From: CBDATB01 sp965199745
GTDB lineage: Bacteria; Bacteroidota; Bacteroidia; Cytophagales; Flammeovirgaceae
Assembly (NCBI GenBank): GCA_965199745.1
Contig: CBDATB010000003.1
Location: 1 to 64,000, forward strand
Direction of reading: 5' to 3'
DNA: 64,000 nt
A program made the translations under genes and the position numbers. The notes under the pieces are model-generated. The model ran no database searches. It was not told the origin of the DNA and saw nothing but the letters and a program-made list of their open reading frames with translations. This document shows positions 36,626 through 46,210 of the stretch, in pieces (position 1 is the first letter of the stretch; each line of letters starts with the position of its first letter).

Positions 36626-38041
36626 GTGAAAAAGGCATTTATTTTAAAGTTTTTAGTTATTTCAACTAGTATATGTTATATAGACACACCTGCTCATTCG
36701 CAGGATACTACGCAGAGTTTTTTCATCAAAGAAATTTGTATTTCCGGCAATCAAGTAACTAAAAAATGGATAATCACCCGCGAGTTAAAGTGGAAAAAGG
36801 CAGATAGAATACCCAAAGCGTCTATTGATAGTTTGCTAACTCTCGAAGAAAACAAACTCTATAACACCAACTTGTTTGTCACAGTAGATATAAATGCAAT
36901 AGCCCTCAAAAACGATACAATTGATATTGATATTCAACTCAAAGAAAACTGGTATATTCTACCCCTGCCCATATTTCAAGTAGCAGACAGAAACCTCAGC
37001 AACTGGTTGTTTAGCAACAACAGAGACCCCGGACGATTGGAATACGGCTTGATATTCGATTGGTCGAACTTTAGGGGCAGAAAGGAAAAATTGAGCCTGC
37101 TGGCACAGCTCGGCTTCACCAGAAAACTTTCGTTACGCTATAGTATTCCTTTTATTGATAAAAAAAAAACCATTGGCTTGAGCTTCAGGGCAAGTCTTTC
37201 TGAAAATAAAAAAATCAGTGCCATTGTATTGAATAACCGAGACACTTTTAACATTAGTAGCGATGATGAATCTTTGAGAATCAGCTCAGAAATTAGTATT
37301 TCAGGTTCTAAGCGCATTGGCTTTTACCAATTCCACGATGCAGAAATAAAGTACAGGACTGTAAGGGTTGCTGATACAATCATTAATACAAACCCCGAAT
37401 ATTTGATTGGTGGAAGGTCTCGCCAAAAAACTGTACAACTAAGGTATGCTTACACCTATGATTTTAGAGATCGATCGGTATATCCGCTCAAAGGATTTTT
37501 ATTCAATACAGGCATCCAGGCAATTGGGTTATTCAACACTGATGATGTAAACTATACAGAGCTGTGGGTGGCATATGCACGTTTTCTTAGTTTAGGTAAA
37601 GAACTATACTTCGTTACGCAGGCAAGAGCCAACCTTGTTTTGGGGCGGCAGTCTTTCGAGGTAAGGCGAGGGCTTGGTTTTGGTGCTAATACTATACGAG
37701 GTTATGAATTATATGTGATTAACGGAACGCACTATGGTGTCTTAAAAAATGAGTTCAGATGGCGTTTCCTGAACCAACGCTTGAATGTAAACTCTATAAT
37801 TCCTATTAAGCAGTTCAACACAATTCCTGTATGGAGCTTAGTTAAAACCTATTTTGATATGGGCTATGCTTACCAAAATAATGCACTTTCTGAAAACCAA
37901 TTGCTCAATAACAAAATCATTTTCGGCTGGGGCGTAGGCATTGATATTGTTTCTTACTATAATTTTGTACTCAATCTGGAATATTCCTTCAATAGCTTAG
38001 GGCAATCTGGCTTTTTTATTAATATTAACTCAGGGATATAA
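36626..38041 (+). CDS. BamA/TamA-like outer-membrane barrel protein (surface antigen D15 family)
   Basis: The 471-residue protein starts with GTG and has a signal peptide (MKKAFILKFLVISTSICYIDTPAHSQ). One POTRA-like domain follows (about 30-120: FFIKEICISGNQVTKKWIITREL ... LKENWYILPLP). The rest is a beta-barrel with alternating hydrophobic residues, and a conserved GFGANTIRGYELYVI block (the lid-loop RGY motif of Omp85 proteins). With only one POTRA it is smaller than BamA; Omp85-like proteins of this size occur widely in Bacteroidota, with unclear cargo. Confidence 0.85.
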   Translation: MKKAFILKFLVISTSICYIDTPAHSQDTTQSFFIKEICISGNQVTKKWIITRELKWKKADRIPKASIDSLLTLEENKLYNTNLFVTVDINAIALKNDTIDIDIQLKENWYILPLPIFQVADRNLSNWLFSNNRDPGRLEYGLIFDWSNFRGRKEKLSLLAQLGFTRKLSLRYSIPFIDKKKTIGLSFRASLSENKKISAIVLNNRDTFNISSDDESLRISSEISISGSKRIGFYQFHDAEIKYRTVRVADTIINTNPEYLIGGRSRQKTVQLRYAYTYDFRDRSVYPLKGFLFNTGIQAIGLFNTDDVNYTELWVAYARFLSLGKELYFVTQARANLVLGRQSFEVRRGLGFGANTIRGYELYVINGTHYGVLKNEFRWRFLNQRLNVNSIIPIKQFNTIPVWSLVKTYFDMGYAYQNNALSENQLLNNKIIFGWGVGIDIVSYYNFVLNLEYSFNSLGQSGFFININSGI

Positions 38042-38137
38042 ATATCTGTTAATCGGTCAAAAAAACATCGGAGTTAAACTTGTTTAATTCCTTGTTTTAT
38101 TTTTTCTTTGCTCCGAGTACTCACCACAGTACTAACC

Positions 38138-38222
38138 GGAGAGGTGCCTGAGTGGTTAAAGGAGCGGTTTGCTAAACCGTCGTCGGGAAATCGGCGCGTG
38201 GGTTCGAGTCCCACTCTCTCCG
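38138..38222 (+). tRNA. tRNA-Ser (anticodon GCT)
   Basis: An 85-nt class II tRNA: acceptor GGAGAGG / TCTCTCC (one G-T pair), anticodon arm CGGTTTGCTAAACCG with GCT, long variable arm (TCGTCGGGAAATCGGCGC region), T-arm TGGGTTCGAGTCCCA, discriminator G. CCA is not encoded. It reads AGC/AGT codons. Confidence 0.95.
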
Positions 38223-38239
38223 CTTGAAATACTTGACAA

Positions 38240-40393
38240 ATGATCACCATTGGCAAAATAGCCCCCCTGATCTCTGCACGCACCCTAGTATCGATTATCC
38301 GCTGCTTTTTACTCGCTATCCTCTCCTTGTTTAACTGTACCTTCTTGGCATATAGCCAAAAAAACACGCTCAAGCCTTATTACGACCAGCAAACACAACG
38401 CTATGGCTACCGCCAAGATAAAAAAGTGAAGATAAAACCCTCGTTTTTATCAGCAAGCAATTTCGTAGCCGGTGTCGCACGTGTCGAAACAGAACAAGGG
38501 GCTAATATTATTAATAGTAAAGGCAAAATACTTTTCAAAAAAAACTACCAAGATCTTGGCTCTACGATAGATACCCTGATATTATTCCAAAATGAGCTTA
38601 TCCCGTTTAAAAAATCTGGTAAATGGGGATTAATTGACAAAAAAGAACGTGAGTGCATAACTGCCAAATTCAAAGAAATACAATACTTGGGTAGTCACGT
38701 GTACGGCGTACAAAACCAAGAAGGGCTTTGGGGTTATTATCACGATTCGGGCAGGCAGATATACCCCTGTCAGCTTTCAAAAGTTTTTCCTTTTCAACAA
38801 AGCCAAAGCATCGGAATACAAAATCATCGCTACGGATTAGTCGACCTGTCGGGCAATGAAATACTCCCATTTATTTACCGTAATATTACGAGAAAAGAAA
38901 AGCAATGGCAGGTGATTCCTTTGCCAAAGCACGAGGTAATCAGTCCAAAAGGAAAAGTAGTTCAAACACTATTTTTTGATACTTTCAAAAACATAGCCCC
39001 AAACCTATACCGCTTTACCATAGGTAATAACAAGGGCTTGTGTAATAAAAAAGGCGATATACTTACCTACAATACTTACGACACTATTTATCCTTTCCAT
39101 AAAAATATCGCTGTCGTAACTCAAAATCAATATTATGGGCTTATCAACACCTCCCTGAAAGAAATTTTAGCACCAGTATACCAATCTGTTGTGCTTGAAT
39201 CATCTGGACTCATTAGGGTAAGAAATCAAAACGGGCAAGAAGATTTGATAAATAAATCGGGAAAAAACCTGACTTATTCAAAGTACACTTCCATCAAAAA
39301 TATTGCTAAAAATAAATATGTCGTTAAACAAGGGCGACAATGGCATTATATAGACACAACTGGTAGAAAGTTAAATGTATCAAGTTTTGGACAACTCAGC
39401 GAGTTTACTGGTGAATATGCTGCTAAAAAACATCAGGGGCTATTCGGTATTATTGACCAAAAAGGTAACTGGGTCATTAGTCCGCTTTTCGACTCGGCTT
39501 TTGTACTCAATGAGAAAATATTTGTCATATACTTCCATCAATCGTGGGCAACGGTCAATACTGACGGACAAGAGCAATACTACGGCAGCGAAGCTATTGC
39601 TCATGTAGCAGATGGGATGATGCGTATTGAAAAAAATGGGCATTACGGTTTGATTAATCCAAAAGGATGGAAAATATTGGCTACCCACTGCGACAGCATA
39701 CCCTTCCGCAGCATGGGCAGCCTGATAGCAGCGTGGCAAAAAGGGAAAAAGATTTATGTGGATATTAACAAAAAAATACAACCTAAATTTTCAGCCTACG
39801 ATCATTATTCATATTTCGGCGAGCCTGCGGCAGGCTTCATGCCGGTCAAAACACGCTACTATTACGGCTTTGCCGATTATATGGGCTACCTGCGAATCGG
39901 TGCTGAGTACGACAGCGTAAAAAACTTTTCCGAAGGAAGATCTGCTGTCAAACTGGGAAGGTACTGGGGGTTTATCAATACCTTAGGGCAAATTGTTACT
40001 CAACCCTACTACGATGAAATTTTTTCTTTTAAAGAAAATAAGGCAATCGTAAAATCATCAGAAAAATACGGATTGATTGATAAAGAAAATCATTTACTTA
40101 TTCCCACAGTTTTTGACTCTCTTGTGCAGAACAAACACGGAAATTGGATCACTTTCCAAAATGGTAAACAGGGTTTCGTCAGCAGCGACATGCGTCGTGT
40201 CTTATACCCCAAATACGAGCAACTAATCGACCTGAACAACGGTTATATTATTTCCTACAAAAACAAACACTACGGGCTAGATAATACCAACGGTCTGGTG
40301 ATTGTATTGCCTGAATACGATAAAGTTACTTTTAATGCCTTTGATAATACCTTTAGCTTGCTTACTTGTGAGCAAGCTTTCGTTATAAAATAA
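38240..40393 (+). CDS. WG-repeat secreted protein
   Basis: The 717-residue protein has a signal peptide-like N-terminus (hydrophobic residues 19-38, cleavage near AYSQ) and then more than ten WG repeats of about 45-60 residues, with the motif G-x-x-G-x-[IL]-[DN]-xx-G (for example KWGLIDKKERE, YWGFINTLGQIVTQP, KYGLIDKENHLLIP). WG repeats form extended beta structures of unknown function; many are exported. The start codon lies only 17 bp after tRNA-Ser, so the first ~18 residues may be wrong and a later start possible. Confidence 0.85.
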   Translation: MITIGKIAPLISARTLVSIIRCFLLAILSLFNCTFLAYSQKNTLKPYYDQQTQRYGYRQDKKVKIKPSFLSASNFVAGVARVETEQGANIINSKGKILFKKNYQDLGSTIDTLILFQNELIPFKKSGKWGLIDKKERECITAKFKEIQYLGSHVYGVQNQEGLWGYYHDSGRQIYPCQLSKVFPFQQSQSIGIQNHRYGLVDLSGNEILPFIYRNITRKEKQWQVIPLPKHEVISPKGKVVQTLFFDTFKNIAPNLYRFTIGNNKGLCNKKGDILTYNTYDTIYPFHKNIAVVTQNQYYGLINTSLKEILAPVYQSVVLESSGLIRVRNQNGQEDLINKSGKNLTYSKYTSIKNIAKNKYVVKQGRQWHYIDTTGRKLNVSSFGQLSEFTGEYAAKKHQGLFGIIDQKGNWVISPLFDSAFVLNEKIFVIYFHQSWATVNTDGQEQYYGSEAIAHVADGMMRIEKNGHYGLINPKGWKILATHCDSIPFRSMGSLIAAWQKGKKIYVDINKKIQPKFSAYDHYSYFGEPAAGFMPVKTRYYYGFADYMGYLRIGAEYDSVKNFSEGRSAVKLGRYWGFINTLGQIVTQPYYDEIFSFKENKAIVKSSEKYGLIDKENHLLIPTVFDSLVQNKHGNWITFQNGKQGFVSSDMRRVLYPKYEQLIDLNNGYIISYKNKHYGLDNTNGLVIVLPEYDKVTFNAFDNTFSLLTCEQAFVIK

Positions 40394-40465
40394 AAACAGC
40401 AGAAACCCTTGCATACTATTAAAAAACCATTAGACTTGCACGGCAAGTAAAACAACTTATTTGCT

Positions 40466-41938
40466 ATGCCTACGCACCACAATAAAATAGCTCTCGAAGC
40501 ACTCACTTACGACGACGTGCTTTTGATGCCCGCCTACTCTGAAATACTGCCACGAGAAGCGAACACTACCACACAACTGACCAAAAATATTCAGTTAAAC
40601 ATACCATTAGCCTCGGCCGCTATGGACACAGTTACAGAAGCAGATCTGGCTATCGCTATGGCACACGAAGGGGGCATAGGATTTATTCATAAAAATATGT
40701 CCATAGAGTCTCAGGCACACCAAGTGAGAATTGTCAAACGCTTCCAAAGTGGTATGATTTCAGACCCTATAACGCTCACTGATAAAGCTACCTTATCGGA
40801 AGCTAACCGACTGATGAAAGAGTTCAGCATAGGCGGTATTCCCGTCGTGGATAAAAGCGACAAGCTGGTGGGTATCATCACTAACAGAGATTTACGCTTT
40901 CAAAAAGACTTTTCTCTAGCCATTAGCAACATCATGACAAAAGAAAAACTAATCACCGCCTCGGAAAGAATCGGTTTGGACGAAGCAGAAGACATATTGC
41001 AAGAGCATAAAATTGAAAAACTACCCATCGTAGATAACTACCACAAACTTATTGGTCTGATTACTTATAAAGATATTCTCAAAAATAAAAATAAACCAAA
41101 CGCCTGTAAGGACGCCTATGGAAGGCTACGCGTAGGTGCAGCCGTTGGGGTTACTTCAAACATGTTTGAGCGTATTGAAAAACTCAAAGCTGCCGGCGTA
41201 GATGTAATTACTATTGATACGGCGCATGGTCATTCTCAAGGAGTTATCCAAGCTCTCAAAGCAGCTAAAGATACCTACCCCGATTTGGATATTATTGCCG
41301 GAAATGTAGCAACAGCGGCAGGTGCTGAAGCCTTGGCAGCAGCAGGTGCCGACGGGATTAAAGTGGGCGTCGGACCGGGCAGTATTTGCACTACCAGAGT
41401 TATTTCAGGCGTAGGTATGCCTCAATTATCTGCCGTAATGGAAGCAGCAAAAGCTGTTGACAAGTCGGGCATACCCATTGTTGCCGACGGGGGAATTCGT
41501 TTCTCAGGAGACATTGTAAAAGCCATTGCAGGAGGAGCTAGTAGTGTGATGATAGGCTCTCTACTGGCTGGCACAGAAGAATCGCCCGGAGAAATCATTC
41601 TGTATGAAGGAAGAAAGTTTAAGGCATATCGTGGGATGGGCTCGATAGAAGCTATGGAAAAAGGCTCTAAAGATCGTTATTTTCAGGATGTAGAAGACGA
41701 CATCAAAAAGTTGGTTCCCGAAGGAATTACAGGACGCATACCCTACAAAGGACAAGTATCGGAAGTACTCTACCAAATGGTGGGAGGATTGAAAGCAGGC
41801 ATGGGTTATTGTGGGACTTCACATATCGAAGTGTTGAAGCAAAAAGCAAAATTTACCAGAATCACCGCCGCAGGCGTAAAAGAAAGTCATCCACATGATA
41901 TACACATTACACGGGAAGCCCCCAATTATAGCAGATAG
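40466..41938 (+). CDS. guaB: Inosine-5'-monophosphate dehydrogenase
   Basis: The 490-residue enzyme makes XMP from IMP, the committed step to GMP. It has an (alpha/beta)8 barrel with two CBS domains inserted (about 95-205: SDPITLTDKATL ... KEKLITASERIGLDEA). The catalytic Cys is in KVGVGPGSICTTRV, and GGIRFSGDIVKAIAGGASSVMIGS and YRGMGSIEAM form the phosphate loop and flap. Length normal, single gene. Confidence 0.97.
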   Translation: MPTHHNKIALEALTYDDVLLMPAYSEILPREANTTTQLTKNIQLNIPLASAAMDTVTEADLAIAMAHEGGIGFIHKNMSIESQAHQVRIVKRFQSGMISDPITLTDKATLSEANRLMKEFSIGGIPVVDKSDKLVGIITNRDLRFQKDFSLAISNIMTKEKLITASERIGLDEAEDILQEHKIEKLPIVDNYHKLIGLITYKDILKNKNKPNACKDAYGRLRVGAAVGVTSNMFERIEKLKAAGVDVITIDTAHGHSQGVIQALKAAKDTYPDLDIIAGNVATAAGAEALAAAGADGIKVGVGPGSICTTRVISGVGMPQLSAVMEAAKAVDKSGIPIVADGGIRFSGDIVKAIAGGASSVMIGSLLAGTEESPGEIILYEGRKFKAYRGMGSIEAMEKGSKDRYFQDVEDDIKKLVPEGITGRIPYKGQVSEVLYQMVGGLKAGMGYCGTSHIEVLKQKAKFTRITAAGVKESHPHDIHITREAPNYSR

Positions 41939-41951
41939 CTCAGGTACGCCT

Positions 41952-42410
41952 CTAAACACTTAGTCGCATATCGATATGTGGAATACCATCCCAATCGTAA
42001 ACTTGGCTTATTTTTTCAAAGCCAAATACTCGATAATAAGTCTTTAAGGCAGCCTGAGCAACTAGGCGGATGTTTACATCAGGAAATTGTCCTTTAATAT
42101 AATCAATAGCCTCTTGTATTAGTTTTTTGCCCACACCCCTGCCCCGATACTCCATTGGAGTAATCACCCTGCCAATAGCCACTTCTTCTTTAGAATAATC
42201 ACCCGGTGGTAAAACCCTCAAATAAGCCGCCAACCGACTTGTTTCAGTATCCTGATAAGCAAAGTGGATAGCCTTATAATCTTTGCCATCAAGCTCTTGA
42301 TAAGGGCACTTTTGTTCTACTACGAAAACGGCTACTCTTAGCTCCAAATATTGATATAATTGCTCTTTGGTGAGTCCCTCGAAAGTATGGACGAGTAAAG
42401 AATATGACAT
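41952..42410 (-). CDS. GNAT N-acetyltransferase, ElaA-like
   Basis: The 152-residue protein of the GNAT fold has the acetyl-CoA loop in EVAIGRVITPMEYRGRGVGKKLIQEA and a beta-strand beginning RLAAYLRVLPPGDY. The N-terminal pattern LYQYLELRVAVFVVEQKCPYQELDGKD is characteristic of ElaA. Substrate unknown. Transcribed alone, convergent with guaB. Confidence 0.88.
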   Translation of the reverse strand: MSYSLLVHTFEGLTKEQLYQYLELRVAVFVVEQKCPYQELDGKDYKAIHFAYQDTETSRLAAYLRVLPPGDYSKEEVAIGRVITPMEYRGRGVGKKLIQEAIDYIKGQFPDVNIRLVAQAALKTYYRVFGFEKISQVYDWDGIPHIDMRLSV

Positions 42411-42538
42411 TATGTATAATGTTAAGAAAACATCAATTTTTACTATTTATCGCATCATTGAAACAAAATAAAAAACAAGAAAACAAAAACTAAAATGTCA
42501 GTAGCCACTATTCGCACCTACTTTGTCTAACCAGATTG

Positions 42539-42865
42539 CTACAAAAAAATAATATCTTTAAGAATCTGCCCACCAGCAAAATCATGGACTATTTTCAATA
42601 TCTTTTCTTTGCGCATCAATAAATCTTGTTTGAGTGGTGCAGAGGATATTTTCACGTAAAGTTTATCAACCCGAACAAAAATTTCGGTAGTATGCCCAGC
42701 AATAGGTGTCCCCACAATTTGCTCCCAGTTTTTTACAATACTCGCCTGCTGATATTTCTTTTCCACATGGTTAGTTTTCAAAAAATCATGTAAAATTTCT
42801 TTTAGCAGCAAAGTATTATTTTTCCGCTCGCAGAAAGCTCCTTTAAAGTTTCTGTATTTCGCCAC
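42539..42865 (-). CDS. DciA-like DUF721 protein
   Basis: The 108-residue protein belongs to DUF721, which includes DciA, the loader or operator of the replicative helicase in bacteria lacking DnaC-type loaders. Visible features are VKNWEQIVGTPIAGHTTEI, LYVKISSAPLKQDLLMRKEKIL and GGQILKDIIFL. Its position 38 bp downstream of recF, on the same strand, is a very common arrangement and supports the call. Confidence 0.85.
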   Translation of the reverse strand: MAKYRNFKGAFCERKNNTLLLKEILHDFLKTNHVEKKYQQASIVKNWEQIVGTPIAGHTTEIFVRVDKLYVKISSAPLKQDLLMRKEKILKIVHDFAGGQILKDIIFL

Positions 42866-42903
42866 AGCAGTTAATGATTAATTTCTGTTAATATTTAGTT
42901 GGA

Positions 42904-43983
42904 TTAAAAAATAAAAAATTTAGACTCAGAGGAAACCTCTGAAAAAAAATTGCGGGTTCTTTCAGGACGCGAATCGGTTAAGAAAATCTGTCCCAAATTG
43001 CCCGTAGCAATTATTTGCACTAGGCAGCGGATGCGCCTATCGTCTAGTTTATCAAACAAATCATCCATGAGAAGAATTGGCGTAAAACCTTTATTTTTTT
43101 TAATTACCTCATGTTGTGCCAGCTTCATGGCAATACAATAAGACTTTTGCTGACCCTGAGAAGCATATTTTTTCACCAAATAGCCATCAATATAAAAATC
43201 AAAATCATCCCTGTGTATACCCATATTCGTTCTTTGCAACACTCGATCCTTCTCCAAAGATTTTTTTAAAGACTGGTAAAAATCTTCCGTATGCAAGGTC
43301 GATGTATACAGCAATTCTACTTTTTCCTTTGTCTCACTAATTTTTGAATAGTAGCCTTGGAATACTGGAATATATTTTTCAATAAACGTTTTTCTCTGCT
43401 CATGAATAGGCTGTCCGTGTGTTATTAGGCGCAAATTGTAAGATGCCAGTAAATCCTCATCAAAGGTATTCCGTTCGGCAAACTGTTTGAGTAGACTGTT
43501 GCGTTGTTTGAGCATACGATTATACTGTAACAAATGCCGCAAATAATGCCGATTAATCTGACAGATAACCCCATCGAAAAAACGCCTGCGCATTTCGCTA
43601 CCCTCCTTAATAATTTGCACATCATCGGGGCTAATCATCACACAAGGAAAATTGCCAATATGTTCGCTCAAATAGTCGTACTGCTGCTGATTCACCCTCA
43701 GTATTTTTTTTTTACCACTTTGGAAGGTACACAACACGTCAAAATTTTCCAATAACTTCGTAAAGTTACCTTTTATCATCAAAAAGTCTTGCCCGTGGCG
43801 GATACTTTGTCTATCCGAATGATTAAAGGCACTTTTAGTAATACAGAGGTAGTAAATAGCATCAAGCATATTAGTCTTACCCACTCCATTATTACCGAAA
43901 AAGCAGTTGATAGACGGAGAAAAATCAAGATTCTTTTTAGCATGGTTCTTGAAATTGAGCAAACTGGTATTATTGAGTATCAA
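42904..43983 (-). CDS. recF: DNA replication and repair protein RecF
   Basis: The 359-residue SMC-like ATPase helps load RecA at gaps. Walker A is GNNGVGKTN (about residues 29-37), followed by MLDAIYYLC; a conserved SPDDVQIIKEGSEMRRRFFD block, the signature region YASQGQQKSYCIAMKLAQHE and Walker B ILLMDDLFDKLDDRR are present. Length typical. Upstream 44042-44496 is non-coding. Confidence 0.95.
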   Translation of the reverse strand: MILNNTSLLNFKNHAKKNLDFSPSINCFFGNNGVGKTNMLDAIYYLCITKSAFNHSDRQSIRHGQDFLMIKGNFTKLLENFDVLCTFQSGKKKILRVNQQQYDYLSEHIGNFPCVMISPDDVQIIKEGSEMRRRFFDGVICQINRHYLRHLLQYNRMLKQRNSLLKQFAERNTFDEDLLASYNLRLITHGQPIHEQRKTFIEKYIPVFQGYYSKISETKEKVELLYTSTLHTEDFYQSLKKSLEKDRVLQRTNMGIHRDDFDFYIDGYLVKKYASQGQQKSYCIAMKLAQHEVIKKNKGFTPILLMDDLFDKLDDRRIRCLVQIIATGNLGQIFLTDSRPERTRNFFSEVSSESKFFIF

Positions 43984-44041
43984 TATTTTAGTAGCTATAT
44001 TGTGATCAGGCGGACTACTACCTACTTGTTGAAAAACTTGC

Positions 44042-44496
44042 TCAAATAGTATTTTTCTATAAGACCTTATTAAAGCCTTGCATCTCGAGCCTTAGACGAG
44101 CATAATTCACTATGTGTAAACGATGTTTATTGAGGAACACAGCAAATATAACCATTTTACAAATTATCACCTAAAAAGGAATAAATCTGTTGGAGTTCTA
44201 AAAAAAAATATTTTCTTTGCAAAGAACAAGTCATTGTAATAACAAGTTTCTCAAAATTGATATCCACTCAAACTATGCTTCTACTTAATAATAATAGTCA
44301 AATTATTATCATGCTTCTACATCATATGAGGCAAGTAATATATTGGGCTGTATTTTAGGTCAGACAGCGCATTGATAATATAAGAGAAAGTAAACCACAT
44401 ATGTAGTATATTCGCTAGTTATAGCTAGTATAGACCAACAAAAACGAAGTCCCAAAAAAGTACGATATTTACTAAATAAATTAGCAGAAAGAATAA
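44042..44496. promoter_or_regulatory. 455-bp spacer upstream of the restriction-modification locus
   Basis: No gene is visible. The region holds direct repeats atgcttctac at 44275-44284 and 44311-44320 flanking a palindrome (ataataat / attattat, 44288-44309), and a direct repeat gctagt-tata-gctagt at 44414-44429, 70 bp before the methyltransferase. These could be operators for timing restriction-modification expression, but no controller (C) protein gene is seen. Confidence 0.35.
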
Positions 44497-45364
44497 ATGG
44501 AAATATATACGGACATAAGATTTGGTGACAGCAAGGAAGTTCTCAAAGAATTGCCTGAAAATTCTGTTGACTTGATATTCACTTCCCCACCTTATGCTGA
44601 CCAAAGAAAAAGCACTTACGGTGCAATACAACCAACCAAGTATATTGAGTGGTTTTTGCCAATTTCAGAAGAATTGCTACGAGTTCTAAAACCAACTGGT
44701 TCATTTGTGTTGAACATAAAGGAAAGAATTGTTAGTGGTGAACGGAGCACTTATGTGATGGAACTAATTTTGGAAATGCGTAAACAAGGTTGGTTATGGA
44801 CAGAGAATACATTTGGCACAAAAAAAAATTGCTATCCGGGCAAGTGGCCTAACAGATTTAGAGATGCTTGGGAAAGACTATTGCATTTCAACAAACACAA
44901 GAAATTTAACATGTACCAAGAAGAAGTAATGGTACCTATGGGGAGTGGGCTAAATCACGATTGAAAAACCTAAGTGATACGGATAAGACAAGAGACGAAT
45001 CCAAAGTTGGTAGTGGATTTGGAAAAAACATATCGAACTGGTTAGACCGTGACAAGGCTTACCCAACGAATGTATTACACCTTGCTACAGAATACAACAA
45101 TAAAAACATAGTGCAGCTTTTCCAGAAGGACTTCCCGAATGGTTTATAAAATTGTTCACCCAACCCGGTGATACAGTCCTTGACCCATTTATGGGTTCAG
45201 GTACGACAAATTTTGCTGCCCAACGAATGAGCCGAAATTCAATTGGAATAGAAATCAAACAAGAGTACTACGATATGGTACAAGAACAAATTGACGAAAA
45301 GAAACTTGTACTTTTTGAACCCGAAGAAATATATGAAACAGCTAAACTTAACGGACGTAACTAA
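44497..45364 (+). pseudogene. DNA methyltransferase (N4-cytosine/N6-adenine type), two frameshifts
   Basis: Three overlapping frames join into one methyltransferase of the beta-type N-4/N-6 class. Piece 1 (44497-44964) has the catalytic motif IV TSPPYADQR, then PISEELLRVLKPTGSFVLN. Near 44938 the frame shifts, and YGEWAKSRLKNLSD continues in the second (to 45149: SNWLDRDKAYPTNVLHLATE). Near 45108 a second one-base shift leads to AFPEGLPEWFIKLFTQPGD, motif I DPFMGSGTTNFAAQ and the end at 45364. The motif order (IV before I) fits the beta class. Each break can be explained by one base. It overlaps the nuclease start by about 32 bp. Confidence 0.85.
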
Positions 45365-46070
45365 ATACGTAGAAGATAATATCGGAGTATTCCACCAAAA
45401 GAGAATTGAGAGACTTGACAAGCTGAAACTCAAAACCGTCCTAAAAAAGAAAAAACCATATTTATTCAAGGCAAAGTACATTTTAACGGCAGGCGAGATT
45501 ATTCAAGGAATTGCCGATGCTTTTATATCGTCAGCCGACGAAACCATTTTTGGCGATTGGTTGGAAAGATTAGCCATATTTATAAACCAAAAGGTCTATG
45601 GTGGTTGGAAATCAGGTATTCCAAACATTGACCTTGAGTTCGACAAAGAGAACATTAGATACATAGTAAATATTAAGTCTGGGTCAAATTGGAGAAACAG
45701 CAGCCAAGTCGAGAAAATAAAATCTGACTTCAAAACCGCTCAAAGAACTTTAAGAACAAGCAATTCTCAAATGGTAGCAATTTCTGTGAATGGTTGTTGT
45801 TATGGTATTGACAACAAGCCTGACAAAGGATATTATTTCAAATATTGCGGTCAAGAGTTTTGGGAGTTTATTTCGGGAAACGAAAATTTATACAGAGAAA
45901 TAATTAAACCTTTTGGACACAAAGCAAAAGAGCGAAACGATGAATTGCAACAATCATATTCAAGAATGATAAATCAATTCACCAAAGAGTTTATTCAGGA
46001 CTTCTGTGATGAAAACGGTGATATAAATTGGAACAAATTGGTAGAATTTAACCCTGGAAAGAAAAAGTGA
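45333..46070 (+). CDS. Type II restriction endonuclease, PmeII-like family
   Basis: The frame opens earlier (45291) but the ATG at 45333 (MKQLNLTDVTKYVEDNIGVF) gives the expected start of the PmeII family. The 245-residue protein has PLFKAK-like YLFKAKYILTAGEI, ETIFGDWLERLAIFINQKVYGG, GIPNIDLEFDKENIRYIVNIKSG (acidic nuclease residues and K in NIKSG, a PD-(D/E)XK-type core), then VEKIKSDFKTAQRTLRTSN and YFKYCGQEFWEFISG. It lies after and overlapping the methyltransferase, as typical for a type II pair. The frame is intact, unlike its partner. Confidence 0.85.
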   Translation: MKQLNLTDVTKYVEDNIGVFHQKRIERLDKLKLKTVLKKKKPYLFKAKYILTAGEIIQGIADAFISSADETIFGDWLERLAIFINQKVYGGWKSGIPNIDLEFDKENIRYIVNIKSGSNWRNSSQVEKIKSDFKTAQRTLRTSNSQMVAISVNGCCYGIDNKPDKGYYFKYCGQEFWEFISGNENLYREIIKPFGHKAKERNDELQQSYSRMINQFTKEFIQDFCDENGDINWNKLVEFNPGKKK

Positions 46071-46210
46071 TATACTAGCCACAAAAAAAGATATGAAGTA
46101 ATAGGATTACCTCGCCTACCGCTCATATCCAAACCGTTGGCATTCATTAAAAAAATAAGAGGAATCCGAAAATCTTAAATAGAGTAGGAAATTAGCTAAA
46201 CATTTATGAC

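Noticed and set aside
38074..38373. Minus-strand frame of 99 codons across tRNA-Ser
   Set aside because: It runs antisense to a clear tRNA gene; its peptide (GLEPTRRFPDDG...) is the familiar spurious tRNA-Ser antisense translation.
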